From: Parvularcula sp. LCG005
GTDB lineage: Bacteria > Pseudomonadota > Alphaproteobacteria > Caulobacterales > Parvularculaceae
Direction: 5' to 3'
Assembly (NCBI RefSeq): GCF_032930845.1
Contig: NZ_CP136758.1
Location: 1,162,501 to 1,226,500, forward strand
DNA: 64,000 nt
Shown here: piece after piece, positions 51,939-61,182 of the stretch
Layout of the letters: every line of letters begins with the position of its first letter
Position numbering within the stretch: the first letter of the stretch is position 1
Position numbers and translations under genes: made by a program
Notes under the pieces: generated by a model
Databases searched by the model: none
What the model was told of the DNA's origin: nothing
The model's input: the letters and a program-made list of their open reading frames with translations, nothing else

Positions 51939-52307
51939 GTGGCTCGTATCGCTGGGGTCAATATCCCAAACAATAAGCGCGTGCACATCGCGTTGACCTA
52001 TATCCACGGGATTGGACCTGCAAAGGCCCAAGAGATTGTTGAGAAGGTGGGTATCACAGAAGAGCGCCGGGTCCAGGACCTGAGCGACGCTGAGGTGCTG
52101 CGCATTCGTGAGACAATCGACGAAAACTTCACCGTGGAAGGTGATCTGCGTCGTGAAACCGCGATGAACATCAAGCGTCTGATGGACCTTGGTTGCTATC
52201 GGGGCCTGCGTCACCGCCGGGGCCTGCCGGTCCGCGGCCAGCGCACGCACACCAATGCTCGTACCCGTAAGGGTCCTGCGAAACCGATTGCTGGGAAGAA
52301 GAAATAA
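51939..52307 (+). CDS. rpsM: 30S ribosomal protein S13
   Basis: The 122-residue head protein starts with GTG 51939, with GAGG nine bases upstream. '[20 protein letters not shown]', '[12 protein letters not shown]' and '[20 protein letters not shown]' are conserved. A 136-base gap after adk marks the start of the alpha cluster. The stop overlaps rpsK as TAATG. Confidence 0.99.
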   Translation: MARIAGVNIPNNKRVHIALTYIHGIGPAKAQEIVEKVGITEERRVQDLSDAEVLRIRETIDENFTVEGDLRRETAMNIKRLMDLGCYRGLRHRRGLPVRGQRTHTNARTRKGPAKPIAGKKK

Positions 52308-52702
52308 TGGCTCGCCAACCGCAACGCGGTGCCGTTCGGCGCCGGGAACGCAAGAATATTTCGAACGGCGTCGTTCACGTGAACGCGTCTTTCAACAATA
52401 CGATGGTCACCATCACCGACGAACAGGGCAACACGATTTCGTGGTCCTCGTCCGGCCATATGGGCTTCAAAGGCTCGCGGAAGTCGACACCATTTGCCTC
52501 GCAGATGGCTGCCGAAGACGCCGCTAAAAAGGCTATGGAGCACGGTATGAAGTCAGTCGACGTGCTCGTTCGCGGTCCTGGCTCGGGTCGTGAAAGTGCA
52601 CTTCGCGCACTGCAGGCTGCTGGCCTCACTGTGACCAACATTAAAGATGTGACGCCGATTCCCCATAATGGTGTTCGTCCGCGGAAACGTCGCCGCGTCT
52701 AA
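52307..52702 (+). CDS. rpsK: 30S ribosomal protein S11
   Basis: The 131-residue platform protein shows '[21 protein letters not shown]', '[21 protein letters not shown]' and '[20 protein letters not shown]', ending in the basic '[11 protein letters not shown]'. It overlaps rpsM by one base. Confidence 0.99.
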   Translation: MARQPQRGAVRRRERKNISNGVVHVNASFNNTMVTITDEQGNTISWSSSGHMGFKGSRKSTPFASQMAAEDAAKKAMEHGMKSVDVLVRGPGSGRESALRALQAAGLTVTNIKDVTPIPHNGVRPRKRRRV

Positions 52703-52754
52703 GACGATACTGTTTTTGGGATAATGGGCGCGATTGTGCCCTTAGGAGACTTTG

Positions 52755-53771
52755 ATGCTCGAGAAGAACTGGCAGGAACTCATCAAGCCGCAGAAACTCG
52801 AAGTTGAGCACAGCTTCGATCCTCAGCGGAAGGCGACTATCATCGCCCAGCCGCTGGAGCGCGGTTTTGGTCTGACGCTCGGCAACAGCCTGCGTCGGAT
52901 CTTGATGTCCTCACTTCAAGGCGCTGCCGTCACCGCGATTCAGGTCGACGGTGTTGTGCACGAATTTTCGTCTATCCCCGGTGTTCGGGAAGACGTCACC
53001 ATCATTGTGCTGAACATCAAGCAGCTGGCGATCCGCATGCACGTGGATGGCCCTAAGCGTCTGGTTCTTCACAAGAAGGGCCCGGGCGTTGTCACCGCCG
53101 GCGATATTCAGGAAACGGCTGATATCGAGATCCTCGACAAGGATCACGTGCTGTGCACGCTCGATGAGGGCGCTGACCTGCGGATGGAAATCACCGTTCA
53201 GACCGGCAAGGGCTATGTCCCTGCTGATCGCAACCGGCCAGAGGACGCGCCGATCGGTCTTATCCCGGTCGACAGCCTCTACAGCCCGGTGCGTCGCGTG
53301 TCCTACAAGGTTGAGAACACCCGTGAGGGTCAGGTGCTCGACTATGATCGTCTCGTGCTCGAAATCGAAACCAACGGGGCTGTCAGCCCTGAGGATGCCG
53401 CGGCCTATGCCGCGCGTATCCTTCAGGACCAGCTGCAGATCTTCGTGAACTTTGATGAGCCGAAGAAAGACGAGGCCGGTGGCGTCGGTGAAGAGCTTCT
53501 CTTCAACGCAGCCCTGCTGCGCAAGGTTGATGAGCTTGAGCTGTCCGTGCGTTCGGCCAACTGTCTGAAGAACGACAATATCGTGTATATTGGCGATCTC
53601 ATTCAGAAGACCGAAGCCGAGATGCTCCGTACACCAAACTTTGGCCGCAAATCGCTGAACGAGATCAAGGAAGTTCTCGCGACGCTGGGTCTGCACCTTG
53701 GGATGGATGTGCCGGACTGGCCACCTGAAAATATCGAAGAGCTTGCTCGCAAGTTTGAAGATCAGAATTGA
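52755..53771 (+). CDS. rpoA: DNA-directed RNA polymerase alpha subunit
   Basis: The 338-residue subunit has an N-terminal assembly domain ('[20 protein letters not shown]', '[16 protein letters not shown]') and a C-terminal DNA-binding domain ('[20 protein letters not shown]', '[20 protein letters not shown]') joined by an acidic linker. ATG 52755 with AGGAG upstream is preferred to the in-frame TTG at 52752. The usual rpsD gene before rpoA in gamma-proteobacteria is absent, as normal in alphaproteobacteria. Confidence 0.99.
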   Translation: MLEKNWQELIKPQKLEVEHSFDPQRKATIIAQPLERGFGLTLGNSLRRILMSSLQGAAVTAIQVDGVVHEFSSIPGVREDVTIIVLNIKQLAIRMHVDGPKRLVLHKKGPGVVTAGDIQETADIEILDKDHVLCTLDEGADLRMEITVQTGKGYVPADRNRPEDAPIGLIPVDSLYSPVRRVSYKVENTREGQVLDYDRLVLEIETNGAVSPEDAAAYAARILQDQLQIFVNFDEPKKDEAGGVGEELLFNAALLRKVDELELSVRSANCLKNDNIVYIGDLIQKTEAEMLRTPNFGRKSLNEIKEVLATLGLHLGMDVPDWPPENIEELARKFEDQN

Positions 53772-53780
53772 CGGGTATCG

Positions 53781-53800
53781 GGCGATCCTCATGGATCGCC
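53781..53800 (+). other. Intercistronic hairpin between rpoA and rplQ
   Basis: A perfect 8-bp stem, GGCGATCC with GGATCGCC, closes loop TCAT, nine bases after the rpoA stop. TGAGGCCTTT follows, too weak for a full terminator. The gap to rplQ is 142 bases. Confidence 0.55.
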
Positions 53801-53913
53801 TGAGGCCTTTGTATAACCGGTCTGGTGACTTGGTGGGCGCTGATGCGCCATTGGCACCGGGCCTCTGACAAGACCAAACCATCCGCCGTGAGCGGAGTAG
53901 TGGAGATTAGATC

Positions 53914-54333
53914 ATGCGCCACGGATTTGCGCACCGTAGACTGGGTCGCTCGCAGAGCCACCGTAAAGCGATGTTCGCCAACATGGCCGCTTCGCTCATC
54001 AAGCACGAGCAGATTGTAACGACTCTGCCCAAGGCAAAAGAACTCAAGCCGATCGCTGACAAGCTGATCACGCTGGCGAAGAAAGGTGATCTGCACGCGC
54101 GCCGTCAGGCCATCAGCCAGATCCGTGACGTTGCCATGGTCGGTAAGCTGTTCGAGACCCTCGGTCCTCGCTACAAGGATCGCAATGGCGGCTATACGCG
54201 CGTCATGAAGGCGGGTTTCCGTTATGGCGATAACGCGCCTCGCGCCGTCATCGAGTTTGTGGATCGTGATGAAAGTGCCAAAGGCCTCGATTCTGGTCCA
54301 ACCATGGAAGTCGAAATGGCCGACGAGGAATAA
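53914..54333 (+). CDS. rplQ: 50S ribosomal protein L17
   Basis: The 139-residue protein lies near the tunnel exit. '[20 protein letters not shown]', '[21 protein letters not shown]' and '[20 protein letters not shown]' match the family. It closes the ribosomal run and is followed by a strong terminator. Confidence 0.99.
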   Translation: MRHGFAHRRLGRSQSHRKAMFANMAASLIKHEQIVTTLPKAKELKPIADKLITLAKKGDLHARRQAISQIRDVAMVGKLFETLGPRYKDRNGGYTRVMKAGFRYGDNAPRAVIEFVDRDESAKGLDSGPTMEVEMADEE

Positions 54334-54355
54334 ATCCTCGACTGCTCGACACCAC

Positions 54356-54385
54356 AAAAGGTCGCCTCAGGGCGGCCTTTTTTTT
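54356..54385 (+). terminator. Terminator of the alpha cluster
   Basis: AAAAGGTCGCC (54356-54366) pairs with GGCGGCCTTTT (54371-54381) with loop TCAG and a run of eight T. Confidence 0.93.
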
Positions 54386-54475
54386 GTTTCGCGCATCCTA
54401 TGGATGTGCGAATTGAAAGGCGGCAACTGATTGTAAATCTTGCGGAAGTGTTAAAGCTGAGATATTTTCCCAACA

Positions 54476-54499
54476 CCAAACTTAATTTGGGGGAGAAAA
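54476..54499 (+). promoter_or_regulatory. Hairpin and strong ribosome-binding site of the VWA gene
   Basis: CCAAA (54476-54480) pairs with TTTGG (54486-54490). The 12-mer TGGGGGAGAAAA (54488-54499) leads directly into the ATG. The same 12-mer precedes the TPR gene at 55687-55698. The hairpin takes in the first G residues of the site, so it could modulate translation. Confidence 0.5.
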
Positions 54500-55615
54500 A
54501 TGAAAGTAATCTCGACGCTTGCGGCGATGGCAGCAGCATGTCTGCCACTCTCTGCATTTGCGCAATCTATCACACCTGCTTCTCACGAAGACACGATTGA
54601 TCTGGGCTCCAGCGGATCAGTCGAAGTAACGGTTTCGACGCCAACTGAAGGAACGGCGACCGACCTGATCGATGTCGTTTTTCTTGCCGATAACACGGGT
54701 TCGATGAGTTCTGAACTTTCGGCTGTCAAAGCCGAAGCGTTCAACCTGCTGACGGCTCTTGGCCTGAGCGGTGCTGATATCCGTTATGCCGTGACGTCCT
54801 ATTTTGGCGATCCGGTTGAAGGAAACACGCCAGGCAATACGGGTTCGAATGATCGTTTCGCGGCCTATAACGCCATTCAAACGTTCACGAGTGATACCAC
54901 GGCCGTGCAGGGTGCGATCAACCAATGGTTCGCCTCTGGCGGCGGTGACGGTCCTGAAGCCGCCATCTACTCGCTGCATCAGATCGCAACAGGCGGCGCC
55001 GACAGCGAAAGCGGCGTGGGGTCGGGTATTGATCTTGGTTTCCGTTCCAGTGCCACGAAAATTGTCGTATGGTTCGGCGACATCGGTAACCACGAGGACA
55101 CAGTGGACGTCCCCGAAGCGATTGCTGCCCTGCAGGCTGCAGGCATTACAGTCATCGCGATCAGCTCGGGCGGCAGCCTGAATCGGTCCGGCGACTCTGC
55201 GAACCAGGCAACGCGTATCGTCGAAGCGACCGGCGGGATCGAAGCTACGGCGGGTTCAACGGATCTTGCCGCTGTCATTCTCGACACGCTCGGCGATGTG
55301 ACTGACACGATCGACCTCAACTTGACGCTCAGCGAGATGTTCCCAGGCCTGCCTGTGACCGTCACCTGTACAAGCGTTGGTGGTTGTGACGATGTGGGTC
55401 TCGGTGAAAGCCGCACTTTCCTGATCTCTTACAATGGTATGGAAGTGGGGACCTACACCTTCACTGCATCTGTGACTGGTCTGTCGGTTTCTGTTGATCC
55501 GATCCGCATTACGGTTGTCGACGGCACACCTGAAGTGCCAGTGCCAGCCGCAGCGGTTCTCTTCCTGACAGGCCTTGCTGGCTTCGTCGCGCGCCGCAAA
55601 AAAGCGCGCGCCTGA
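54500..55615 (+). CDS. Secreted von Willebrand factor A protein with VPxPA-type C-terminal sorting signal
   Basis: The 371-residue precursor has a signal peptide (1-21, ending 'LPLSAFAQ'). A VWA domain spans about 55-265, with the metal-binding MIDAS motif 'ADNTGSMSS' (Asp64, Thr66, Ser68). A beta-sandwich-like region (about 270-340) is followed by a tripartite C-terminal tail, 'VPVPAAAVLFLTGLAGF' then Arg/Lys-rich 'ARRKKARA'. The tail is that of PEP-CTERM/VPLPA-CTERM substrates, cut by an exosortase and linked to exopolysaccharide. No exosortase gene is in the window. The protein is probably displayed on the surface, where the VWA domain binds a ligand. The TPR gene follows. Confidence 0.88.
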   Translation: MKVISTLAAMAAACLPLSAFAQSITPASHEDTIDLGSSGSVEVTVSTPTEGTATDLIDVVFLADNTGSMSSELSAVKAEAFNLLTALGLSGADIRYAVTSYFGDPVEGNTPGNTGSNDRFAAYNAIQTFTSDTTAVQGAINQWFASGGGDGPEAAIYSLHQIATGGADSESGVGSGIDLGFRSSATKIVVWFGDIGNHEDTVDVPEAIAALQAAGITVIAISSGGSLNRSGDSANQATRIVEATGGIEATAGSTDLAAVILDTLGDVTDTIDLNLTLSEMFPGLPVTVTCTSVGGCDDVGLGESRTFLISYNGMEVGTYTFTASVTGLSVSVDPIRITVVDGTPEVPVPAAAVLFLTGLAGFVARRKKARA

Positions 55616-55649
55616 GAATAGACGGCCATTCCGTGCCGTGAGATGATGG

Positions 55650-55680
55650 AATTGGGGAGGGGGCAACCCCTCCCCAATTT
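55650..55680 (+). terminator. Perfect hairpin with GCAA tetraloop between the VWA and TPR genes
   Basis: A 13-bp perfect stem, AATTGGGGAGGGG (55650-55662) with CCCCTCCCCAATT (55667-55679), closes a GNRA-type tetraloop. No T-run follows, so it may act as a partial terminator or a processing and stability element that sets the expression ratio of the two genes. Confidence 0.6.
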
Positions 55681-55701
55681 GCGTTCTGGGGGAGAAAATT
55701 C

Positions 55702-57483
55702 ATGATGAACAAGAAGATTGGACTCGGCCTTGCGATCCTGTCCGTGTTCGGCAGCACCGCGCTCGCGAGCCCGGTGACCTATGACGCCGACCAGGAAATG
55801 CTGGATGCATTGGTCCGCCGTCTGCAACTGACCAGCACCGCCGTCGAAACCGCCGAACGGTTTGGTGATGTCAGTCGTCTGTTTGCTTCGCAGTTCACGG
55901 AGCTTTCCGATCGGGTGTCTGGTGACGCGGCCTTGAGCGTGATGGTCACTGCGCTCGGCACTGGACAGTTCGACAAGACCGAAAAGGCGGCCGACGCCTA
56001 TCTCGATATCCATCCGGAGTCCGCTCTGGCATTTGAAATTCGGGGGCTGGCGAGGAGCTATCTCGATCGACTTGATGACGCTCTTGTCGATTTCTCCACC
56101 GCAGCCCGTCTAGCACCCGAGAGTGCCATTCCGCCAACCCGCCGTGGGGTCGTGCTGGCCGCGATGGGCCGTCGCTCCGACGCGGAAATGGCGCTGCGCG
56201 ATGCGCTGAAGATCGATCCGACGTCGCGACGGGCGGCACAGCAGCTTGGTTTTGAACTCTACAAGGATGGCCGATATGCCGAAGCCCTCCCGTACCTGAA
56301 GCAGGGGCGGGTCGAAGATCAGACGCAATTCACCATCATCGAGACGGTGCTGATCGATGCCGCCTATCGGCTGAACGACATGGCAACCGTCGCCGATATT
56401 CTGGGCGCACGGTCGCGTACGGACCTGTCGTCCTACCTGCTCATGATGCGGGGCAGTGCGTATCTGTTGACGGGGGCACCCGAGGATGCGGTCGCGGATT
56501 TCCGAGCGCTCGTCGCACAAGCTGACGCTCCGCCTCAGTCCCAGCTTCTTCTTGCCCGGGCCCTGGCGCGGGCAGGGGAGCAGGACGAAACCTTCCTCAT
56601 ACTGAAGAACATGGAGGCGTCCCGGTCTCTCGCCCAGGCAGAGAGAACAGAATTCGTCGCACTCGCTCTTGATGCCGGCGGGGTGTCCGAGGCCCGTCAG
56701 ATGGCTGCCCCGCTGCTGGCAGATCCTGCCCCCCTTGATCCGGCGACCCTCGATGTCCTCATCCGGCTGTTCGTTGCAGAGAAGAATACGGATGGCGCGC
56801 TGGCGTTCCTGAGCGAGCGTCTTGAGCGTCGGCCATCGTCCACGCTCTATGAACGGCGGGCGTCGCTGAATGCGGCACGGCGCGCGTACTCGGATGCGGT
56901 GGATGATTACCGGTCGGCCATTCTTCTGACGCCTGATGATCCGGGCCTCTACCGGGAACTCGCCCTGGCCCATTCTCGGGCAGGCAACCGGGTCGAAGCG
57001 GTCACCACGGCAAAACGTCTGACCGGTCTGTCGCGTCTGCCGAGCGACTGGTCGTTTCTTGGCGCTCTTTATGAAGACGTGAACCGCCCCGCCGCGGCGC
57101 AGGAGGCCTATGAAAAGGCGCTGTCGCTGGGGCCTGACTTCCTCGCATCGCATAATCTCAGTGTCGCTTACGCGCGCAACGGCGATTTCGAAAAAGCCCT
57201 GCCATTGTCGGCCGCTGCCTATGAGCGCCAGCCTGACAATGCCGCCGTCCAGCACAGCTATGGCTGGATCCTGGCCAATACAGGTGACCTCAAGAAAGGG
57301 CTGGCGTTGCTGGAGAAGGCTGCGGTCCAGTCGCCGACAGACGCTCTGTTGCAATATCGCCTGTCGATTGTTCTTGGTGCGGATGGGCAGAAACAGAAGG
57401 CCAAGGCCCTGCGCGAGGCTGCTGTCATGGCTGATTCTGGCGTGGCGGGGAAATCGGGTCGGGACAATCTGTCGGCCCGATAG
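55702..57483 (+). CDS. Secreted tetratricopeptide-repeat protein (PrsT-like)
   Basis: The 593-residue protein has a signal peptide (1-23, ending 'GSTALAS') and is then almost all TPR-type helix pairs. Recognisable units include 'AFEIRGLARSYLDRLDDALVD', 'AALDPT'-like 'DALKIDPTSRRAAQQLGFEL', 'AAQEAYEKALSLGPDFLASH' and 'VQHSYGWILANTGDLKKGL'. It has no enzyme domain, so it is likely a periplasmic or outer-membrane scaffold. PEP-CTERM/exopolysaccharide loci often carry a TPR protein (PrsT); its position next to a CTERM substrate and the shared ribosome-binding 12-mer support a joint role, which remains inference. Confidence 0.85.
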   Translation: MMNKKIGLGLAILSVFGSTALASPVTYDADQEMLDALVRRLQLTSTAVETAERFGDVSRLFASQFTELSDRVSGDAALSVMVTALGTGQFDKTEKAADAYLDIHPESALAFEIRGLARSYLDRLDDALVDFSTAARLAPESAIPPTRRGVVLAAMGRRSDAEMALRDALKIDPTSRRAAQQLGFELYKDGRYAEALPYLKQGRVEDQTQFTIIETVLIDAAYRLNDMATVADILGARSRTDLSSYLLMMRGSAYLLTGAPEDAVADFRALVAQADAPPQSQLLLARALARAGEQDETFLILKNMEASRSLAQAERTEFVALALDAGGVSEARQMAAPLLADPAPLDPATLDVLIRLFVAEKNTDGALAFLSERLERRPSSTLYERRASLNAARRAYSDAVDDYRSAILLTPDDPGLYRELALAHSRAGNRVEAVTTAKRLTGLSRLPSDWSFLGALYEDVNRPAAAQEAYEKALSLGPDFLASHNLSVAYARNGDFEKALPLSAAAYERQPDNAAVQHSYGWILANTGDLKKGLALLEKAAVQSPTDALLQYRLSIVLGADGQKQKAKALREAAVMADSGVAGKSGRDNLSAR

Positions 57484-57681
57484 GGGGCATTGAGCAGATC
57501 GCGCCGATGGGGTGTCCGCCTCACGGTCCGCCGCGGCCTTTGTCACGGGATGCCGTGATGGTGCGCTTGAAATCGTGTCCCGGTGTCTGCGATCCCATAA
57601 AAAACATCGCTCAGCCTGTCACTTGGCTTGAGTTGAACACCAGAATGGTGAACTATTTTCGAAAATGAAAACTGAGGGCAC

Positions 57682-59601
57682 ATGCGTTTTTCATCCATTC
57701 TCGTGGCAGCCGCCACTGCATTTTCCACGGCCGCCGTCGCGCAGGTTCCCGTTGAAGCGTTCGCAGAAATGCCGATGTTCAAACAGTTGGAAATCTCGCC
57801 AGACGGTCAGAAATTCTTTACACGCATTAATGACAACGGCACCTATCGTTTCATGGTTGTCGATATATCGGGCGGCGGTGTCCAGCCCCTGTTCTCGTAC
57901 CCTGAATCGAAAGAGCGGACGATCGGCCGGGCGGAATGGGCCCGCAATGACCGGATTGTCCTTGGTCTGATGTATAAGGGCCAACGCGGATCAACCAATG
58001 TCTATGAGACCCGGCTGATCGGCATGGATCCTGATGGCACGAAGCAGAAGGATCTCTTCCCCAAGAACATCAAAGGGCCGGGCGGGCGTCCGGTGCAGCT
58101 GCAGGACCAGATCGTCTCGACCATGCCGCAGGATCCGGGCAAAATTCTTGTCCAGTATTTTGGCTCAGTCTACGCCGTCAACATCGATCGCACCGCCGTA
58201 CACACGCCGGTCCGGCGGGAGTGGCCGGATATCTCCTATTGGCAGGGAACGAGAGACGGCGAAGTTTTTGCAGGCTGGGGCGTCAAGGATACCGAGAATT
58301 TCTCGACACCCACTTTGATTCTGCTGACGGACGGAAACGACTGGGTATCGCGCCATCATCTGCGTCAGGACGAAAGTTTTGACGTTATAGGTCCTGCGGC
58401 TCGGCCAAATATCTATTACGTCATTTCATCTCATGAAGGCCGGGCTGGCCTTTACGAGTATGATGCAAAAGCTGACCAATTTGGAAAAGTCGTTTATTCT
58501 GATCCGGATATTGATGTCGACAACGCCGTCTACGATGATGAGACACGGTCAGTACTCGGTGTTGTTTTGGCCGAAGACGAAAATGATGTAACGTGGCTCA
58601 GTGACAACTGGATCAGCGCGGAACTGGCAAAGCTGAAGGCGACGTTTCCCGACAATGAAGTGGCAATCTACGGATTCAACGAAACCAAGACCCACGCCAT
58701 CGTCAAGGTCAATCCGTTGCACGCGCCCGGCCAATTGTTCATCTACGATCGCCAGACGCCGGGCCTGACGGCCTTGCCCGTCCAGCAACCAAGCCTGCAA
58801 GGACAGCCATTAGGCAAGATCATCACCACGTCATTCAAGGCCCGCGATGGTCTCGATATCCCCGCCTATGTGACCCTGCCGCCTGGTCTGACCAGTCTGG
58901 AGCAGGCCCGAAATCTGCCTTTCGTGGTCTATCCCCATGGTGGCCCCCACGCGCGGGATTATGCGGAGTATGATTTCATCGCCCAGATGTTGGCGTCCCA
59001 AGGCTATGGCGTCTTGCAGATGAACTTCCGCGGGTCCTCCGGCTACGGACGGGAATTCCTGCTCGCAGGGAAACGTGAATGGGGCCAGGCGATGCAGGAT
59101 GATATTACCGATGGTGCCCAGTGGCTGGTGTCGAAAGGCTATGCGGCAAATAACAAGCTCGCCATTCTGGGCGGGTCCTATGGTGGATATGCCGCTTTGA
59201 TGGGCGCCGCCAAAACGCCCGATCTGTACCAATGTGCCATCGGCCTCAACGGCGTCTACGATTTGCCGCAAGTGTTGGCATCGGCACGCCAATATATGGG
59301 GGGCCGTTATAGCACGCGCTTCATTGGCGATCTCTATAAAGACCGGTCGACCCTGAACCAGAATTCGCCGATCAATCTGGTCAATCAGATCTCGGTGCCC
59401 GTGCTTCTCGTGCATGGCCAGAAAGACAATACGGTCAACGTCGACCAGTCTCGCGCCATGGCCGCCGCGATGCAGAAGGCCGGTGCCAATGTGCGCTATG
59501 TCGAGCTGCCCGAGGATGACCACTACCTGTCGTTTCAGGACACGCGCCTGACTTTCCTGCAGGAAAGCGAGCGGTTCCTGGAATCCTGTCTTGGGCAGTG
59601 A
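57682..59601 (+). CDS. Secreted S9-family prolyl oligopeptidase-like peptidase
   Basis: The 639-residue precursor has a signal peptide ('ILVAAATAFSTAAVAQ'), an N-terminal beta-propeller of about 330 residues and a C-terminal alpha/beta-hydrolase domain. The catalytic triad is visible as Ser499 in 'GGSYGGYAALMG', Asp in 'LVHGQKDNTVNVDQS' and His in 'PEDDHYLSF'. 'VVYPHGGPHARDY' gives the oxyanion site. It should cleave short peptides in the periplasm as a dipeptidyl- or acylaminoacyl-peptidase type. The 198-base gap upstream contains small hairpins and the palindrome ATTTTCGAAAAT near 57654. It has its own GAGGG ribosome-binding site. Confidence 0.92.
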   Translation: MRFSSILVAAATAFSTAAVAQVPVEAFAEMPMFKQLEISPDGQKFFTRINDNGTYRFMVVDISGGGVQPLFSYPESKERTIGRAEWARNDRIVLGLMYKGQRGSTNVYETRLIGMDPDGTKQKDLFPKNIKGPGGRPVQLQDQIVSTMPQDPGKILVQYFGSVYAVNIDRTAVHTPVRREWPDISYWQGTRDGEVFAGWGVKDTENFSTPTLILLTDGNDWVSRHHLRQDESFDVIGPAARPNIYYVISSHEGRAGLYEYDAKADQFGKVVYSDPDIDVDNAVYDDETRSVLGVVLAEDENDVTWLSDNWISAELAKLKATFPDNEVAIYGFNETKTHAIVKVNPLHAPGQLFIYDRQTPGLTALPVQQPSLQGQPLGKIITTSFKARDGLDIPAYVTLPPGLTSLEQARNLPFVVYPHGGPHARDYAEYDFIAQMLASQGYGVLQMNFRGSSGYGREFLLAGKREWGQAMQDDITDGAQWLVSKGYAANNKLAILGGSYGGYAALMGAAKTPDLYQCAIGLNGVYDLPQVLASARQYMGGRYSTRFIGDLYKDRSTLNQNSPINLVNQISVPVLLVHGQKDNTVNVDQSRAMAAAMQKAGANVRYVELPEDDHYLSFQDTRLTFLQESERFLESCLGQ

Positions 59602-59622
59602 CGCACGAACCCTTAAACCCTT

Positions 59623-59650
59623 GTGAGGGGCGCCGCCCGGCGCTTCTCAC
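59623..59650 (+). terminator. Hairpin between the S9 peptidase gene and htrA
   Basis: A 12-bp stem with two G-T pairs, GTGAGGGGCGCC (59623-59634) with GGCGCTTCTCAC (59639-59650), closes loop GCCC. No T-run follows, so it is a possible Rho-assisted terminator. Confidence 0.4.
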
Positions 59651-59701
59651 TGGCGCCATGGGGGCGTAAGGGGGCCTTTTCAGTTTGAGAGGTCATGACC
59701 C

Positions 59702-61099
59702 ATGCGATTGATGCCCATTTTGGTCCTCCTTGCCCTCATGCCCGCATCGCCGGCCGCCCTTGCCCAGACGACCATACCGAAAACAGATCTGGAGCTGAAA
59801 GCCAGCTACGCCCCGGTGGTGAAAGACGCGGCGCCCGCCGTCGTGAATATCTACACCAAGCGCGTCGTCACCCAGCGGATGCGATCCGTTTTCGATGACC
59901 CGTTCATGCGCGATTTCTTTGGTCGTTCGCCCGGCCTTAACCGTCAGCGTGTCGAGAGCTCTTTGGGGTCCGGGGTTATTGTCGATCCCAAGGGCATCAT
60001 CGTTACAAATAACCACGTCGTCGAGAACGCCGGTGAGATCAAGGTCGTCCTGGCGGACCGTCGCGAGTTTGAGGCGGAGGTCCTGCTGACCGATGCCCAG
60101 ACAGACCTTGCCATACTGCGGGTAGAGACCAATAGCGATCTGCCCTTTATCGATTTTGCCGACAGTGACCGGGCAGAAGTGGGAGACATCGTCCTTGCCA
60201 TTGGCAACCCCTTCGGCGTGGGACAGACGGTCACCAGCGGCATCGTCTCGGCGCTGTCGCGCACGGCGGCGTCGATCTCGGACTACCAGTTCTTCATTCA
60301 GACCGATGCCGCGATCAATCCGGGGAATTCCGGTGGTGCGCTGGTTGACGTGAACGGACGACTTCTCGGCGTCAACACGGCGATCTATTCCCGGTCGGGC
60401 GGATCGAACGGCATCGGATTTGCCATACCCGGTAATCTGGTCCGGCAGGTCGTCGAATCGGCGGCTGGCGGCGAGCGGATGGTGCGTCGTCCCTGGCTTG
60501 GCCTGCAGGGAACATCCGTGGACAGCAAGGTGGCATCGGCCCTGGGGCTTGATCGCCCGGTCGGGGTCATTGTCGGGGATATCTATCCTAAGAGTCCCGG
60601 CGATCGGGCAGGAGTTCGCGAGGGCGATGTCATCGTCGCGATCGGTGATCAGGATATCTTTGATGCCGAGGCCCTGCGCTATCGTCCGGCCACGCGGCGC
60701 GCGGGCGACCGGATCGACCTGAAACTGCTGCGTGATGGCAAACAGAAGACGGTCTCGGTCAAACTTGACTATCCGCCCGAAGACCCGCCGCGCAACGAGA
60801 CAATTCTTGATGGTCAGCATCCGCTGAGCGGTGTCACGATCGCCAATCTGTCGCCGGCCCTGGCTGAGGAGCTGGGCCGCAATCCCATGGGTAGCGGCGT
60901 CGTCATCACTGCCGTCGACGATACGAGCCTTGGCCGCCGATATGGTATTCAGCCCAATCTGGCGCTGGTGCAGGTGAACGGTGTTGCCATCAAGGATGTG
61001 AAGGACGTGCTGCGTGCGGTGAATACGAATAGCCGCGTCTTTGTCATGCAACTGGCCGATCAGAATGGCCGCGTATCAACGCTGCGAGTCGGTCGATAG
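59702..61099 (+). CDS. degP: Periplasmic serine protease of the HtrA/DegP family
   Basis: The 465-residue precursor has a signal peptide (1-22, ending 'SPAALAQ'), a trypsin-like domain and two PDZ domains. The triad is His105 ('NNHVVENA'), Asp135 ('TDLAILRV') and Ser210 ('NPGNSGGAL'). PDZ1 starts near 'RPWLGLQG' (about residue 262) and PDZ2 near 'LSGVTIANLSP' (about 378). It degrades or refolds damaged envelope proteins. Which Deg paralogue this is (DegP, DegQ or DegS-like) is not certain, but two PDZ domains exclude DegS. The stop TAG (61097-61099) lies within the probable start of rarA. Confidence 0.94.
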   Translation: MRLMPILVLLALMPASPAALAQTTIPKTDLELKASYAPVVKDAAPAVVNIYTKRVVTQRMRSVFDDPFMRDFFGRSPGLNRQRVESSLGSGVIVDPKGIIVTNNHVVENAGEIKVVLADRREFEAEVLLTDAQTDLAILRVETNSDLPFIDFADSDRAEVGDIVLAIGNPFGVGQTVTSGIVSALSRTAASISDYQFFIQTDAAINPGNSGGALVDVNGRLLGVNTAIYSRSGGSNGIGFAIPGNLVRQVVESAAGGERMVRRPWLGLQGTSVDSKVASALGLDRPVGVIVGDIYPKSPGDRAGVREGDVIVAIGDQDIFDAEALRYRPATRRAGDRIDLKLLRDGKQKTVSVKLDYPPEDPPRNETILDGQHPLSGVTIANLSPALAEELGRNPMGSGVVITAVDDTSLGRRYGIQPNLALVQVNGVAIKDVKDVLRAVNTNSRVFVMQLADQNGRVSTLRVGR

Positions 61100-61182
61100 C
61101 CGCGTCCGACGATCTGTTCGGCGCTGCGGGCCTGGAGCAGGGCGCGCCGCGACCGCTGGCCGACCGGCTGCGTCCGGCGACG

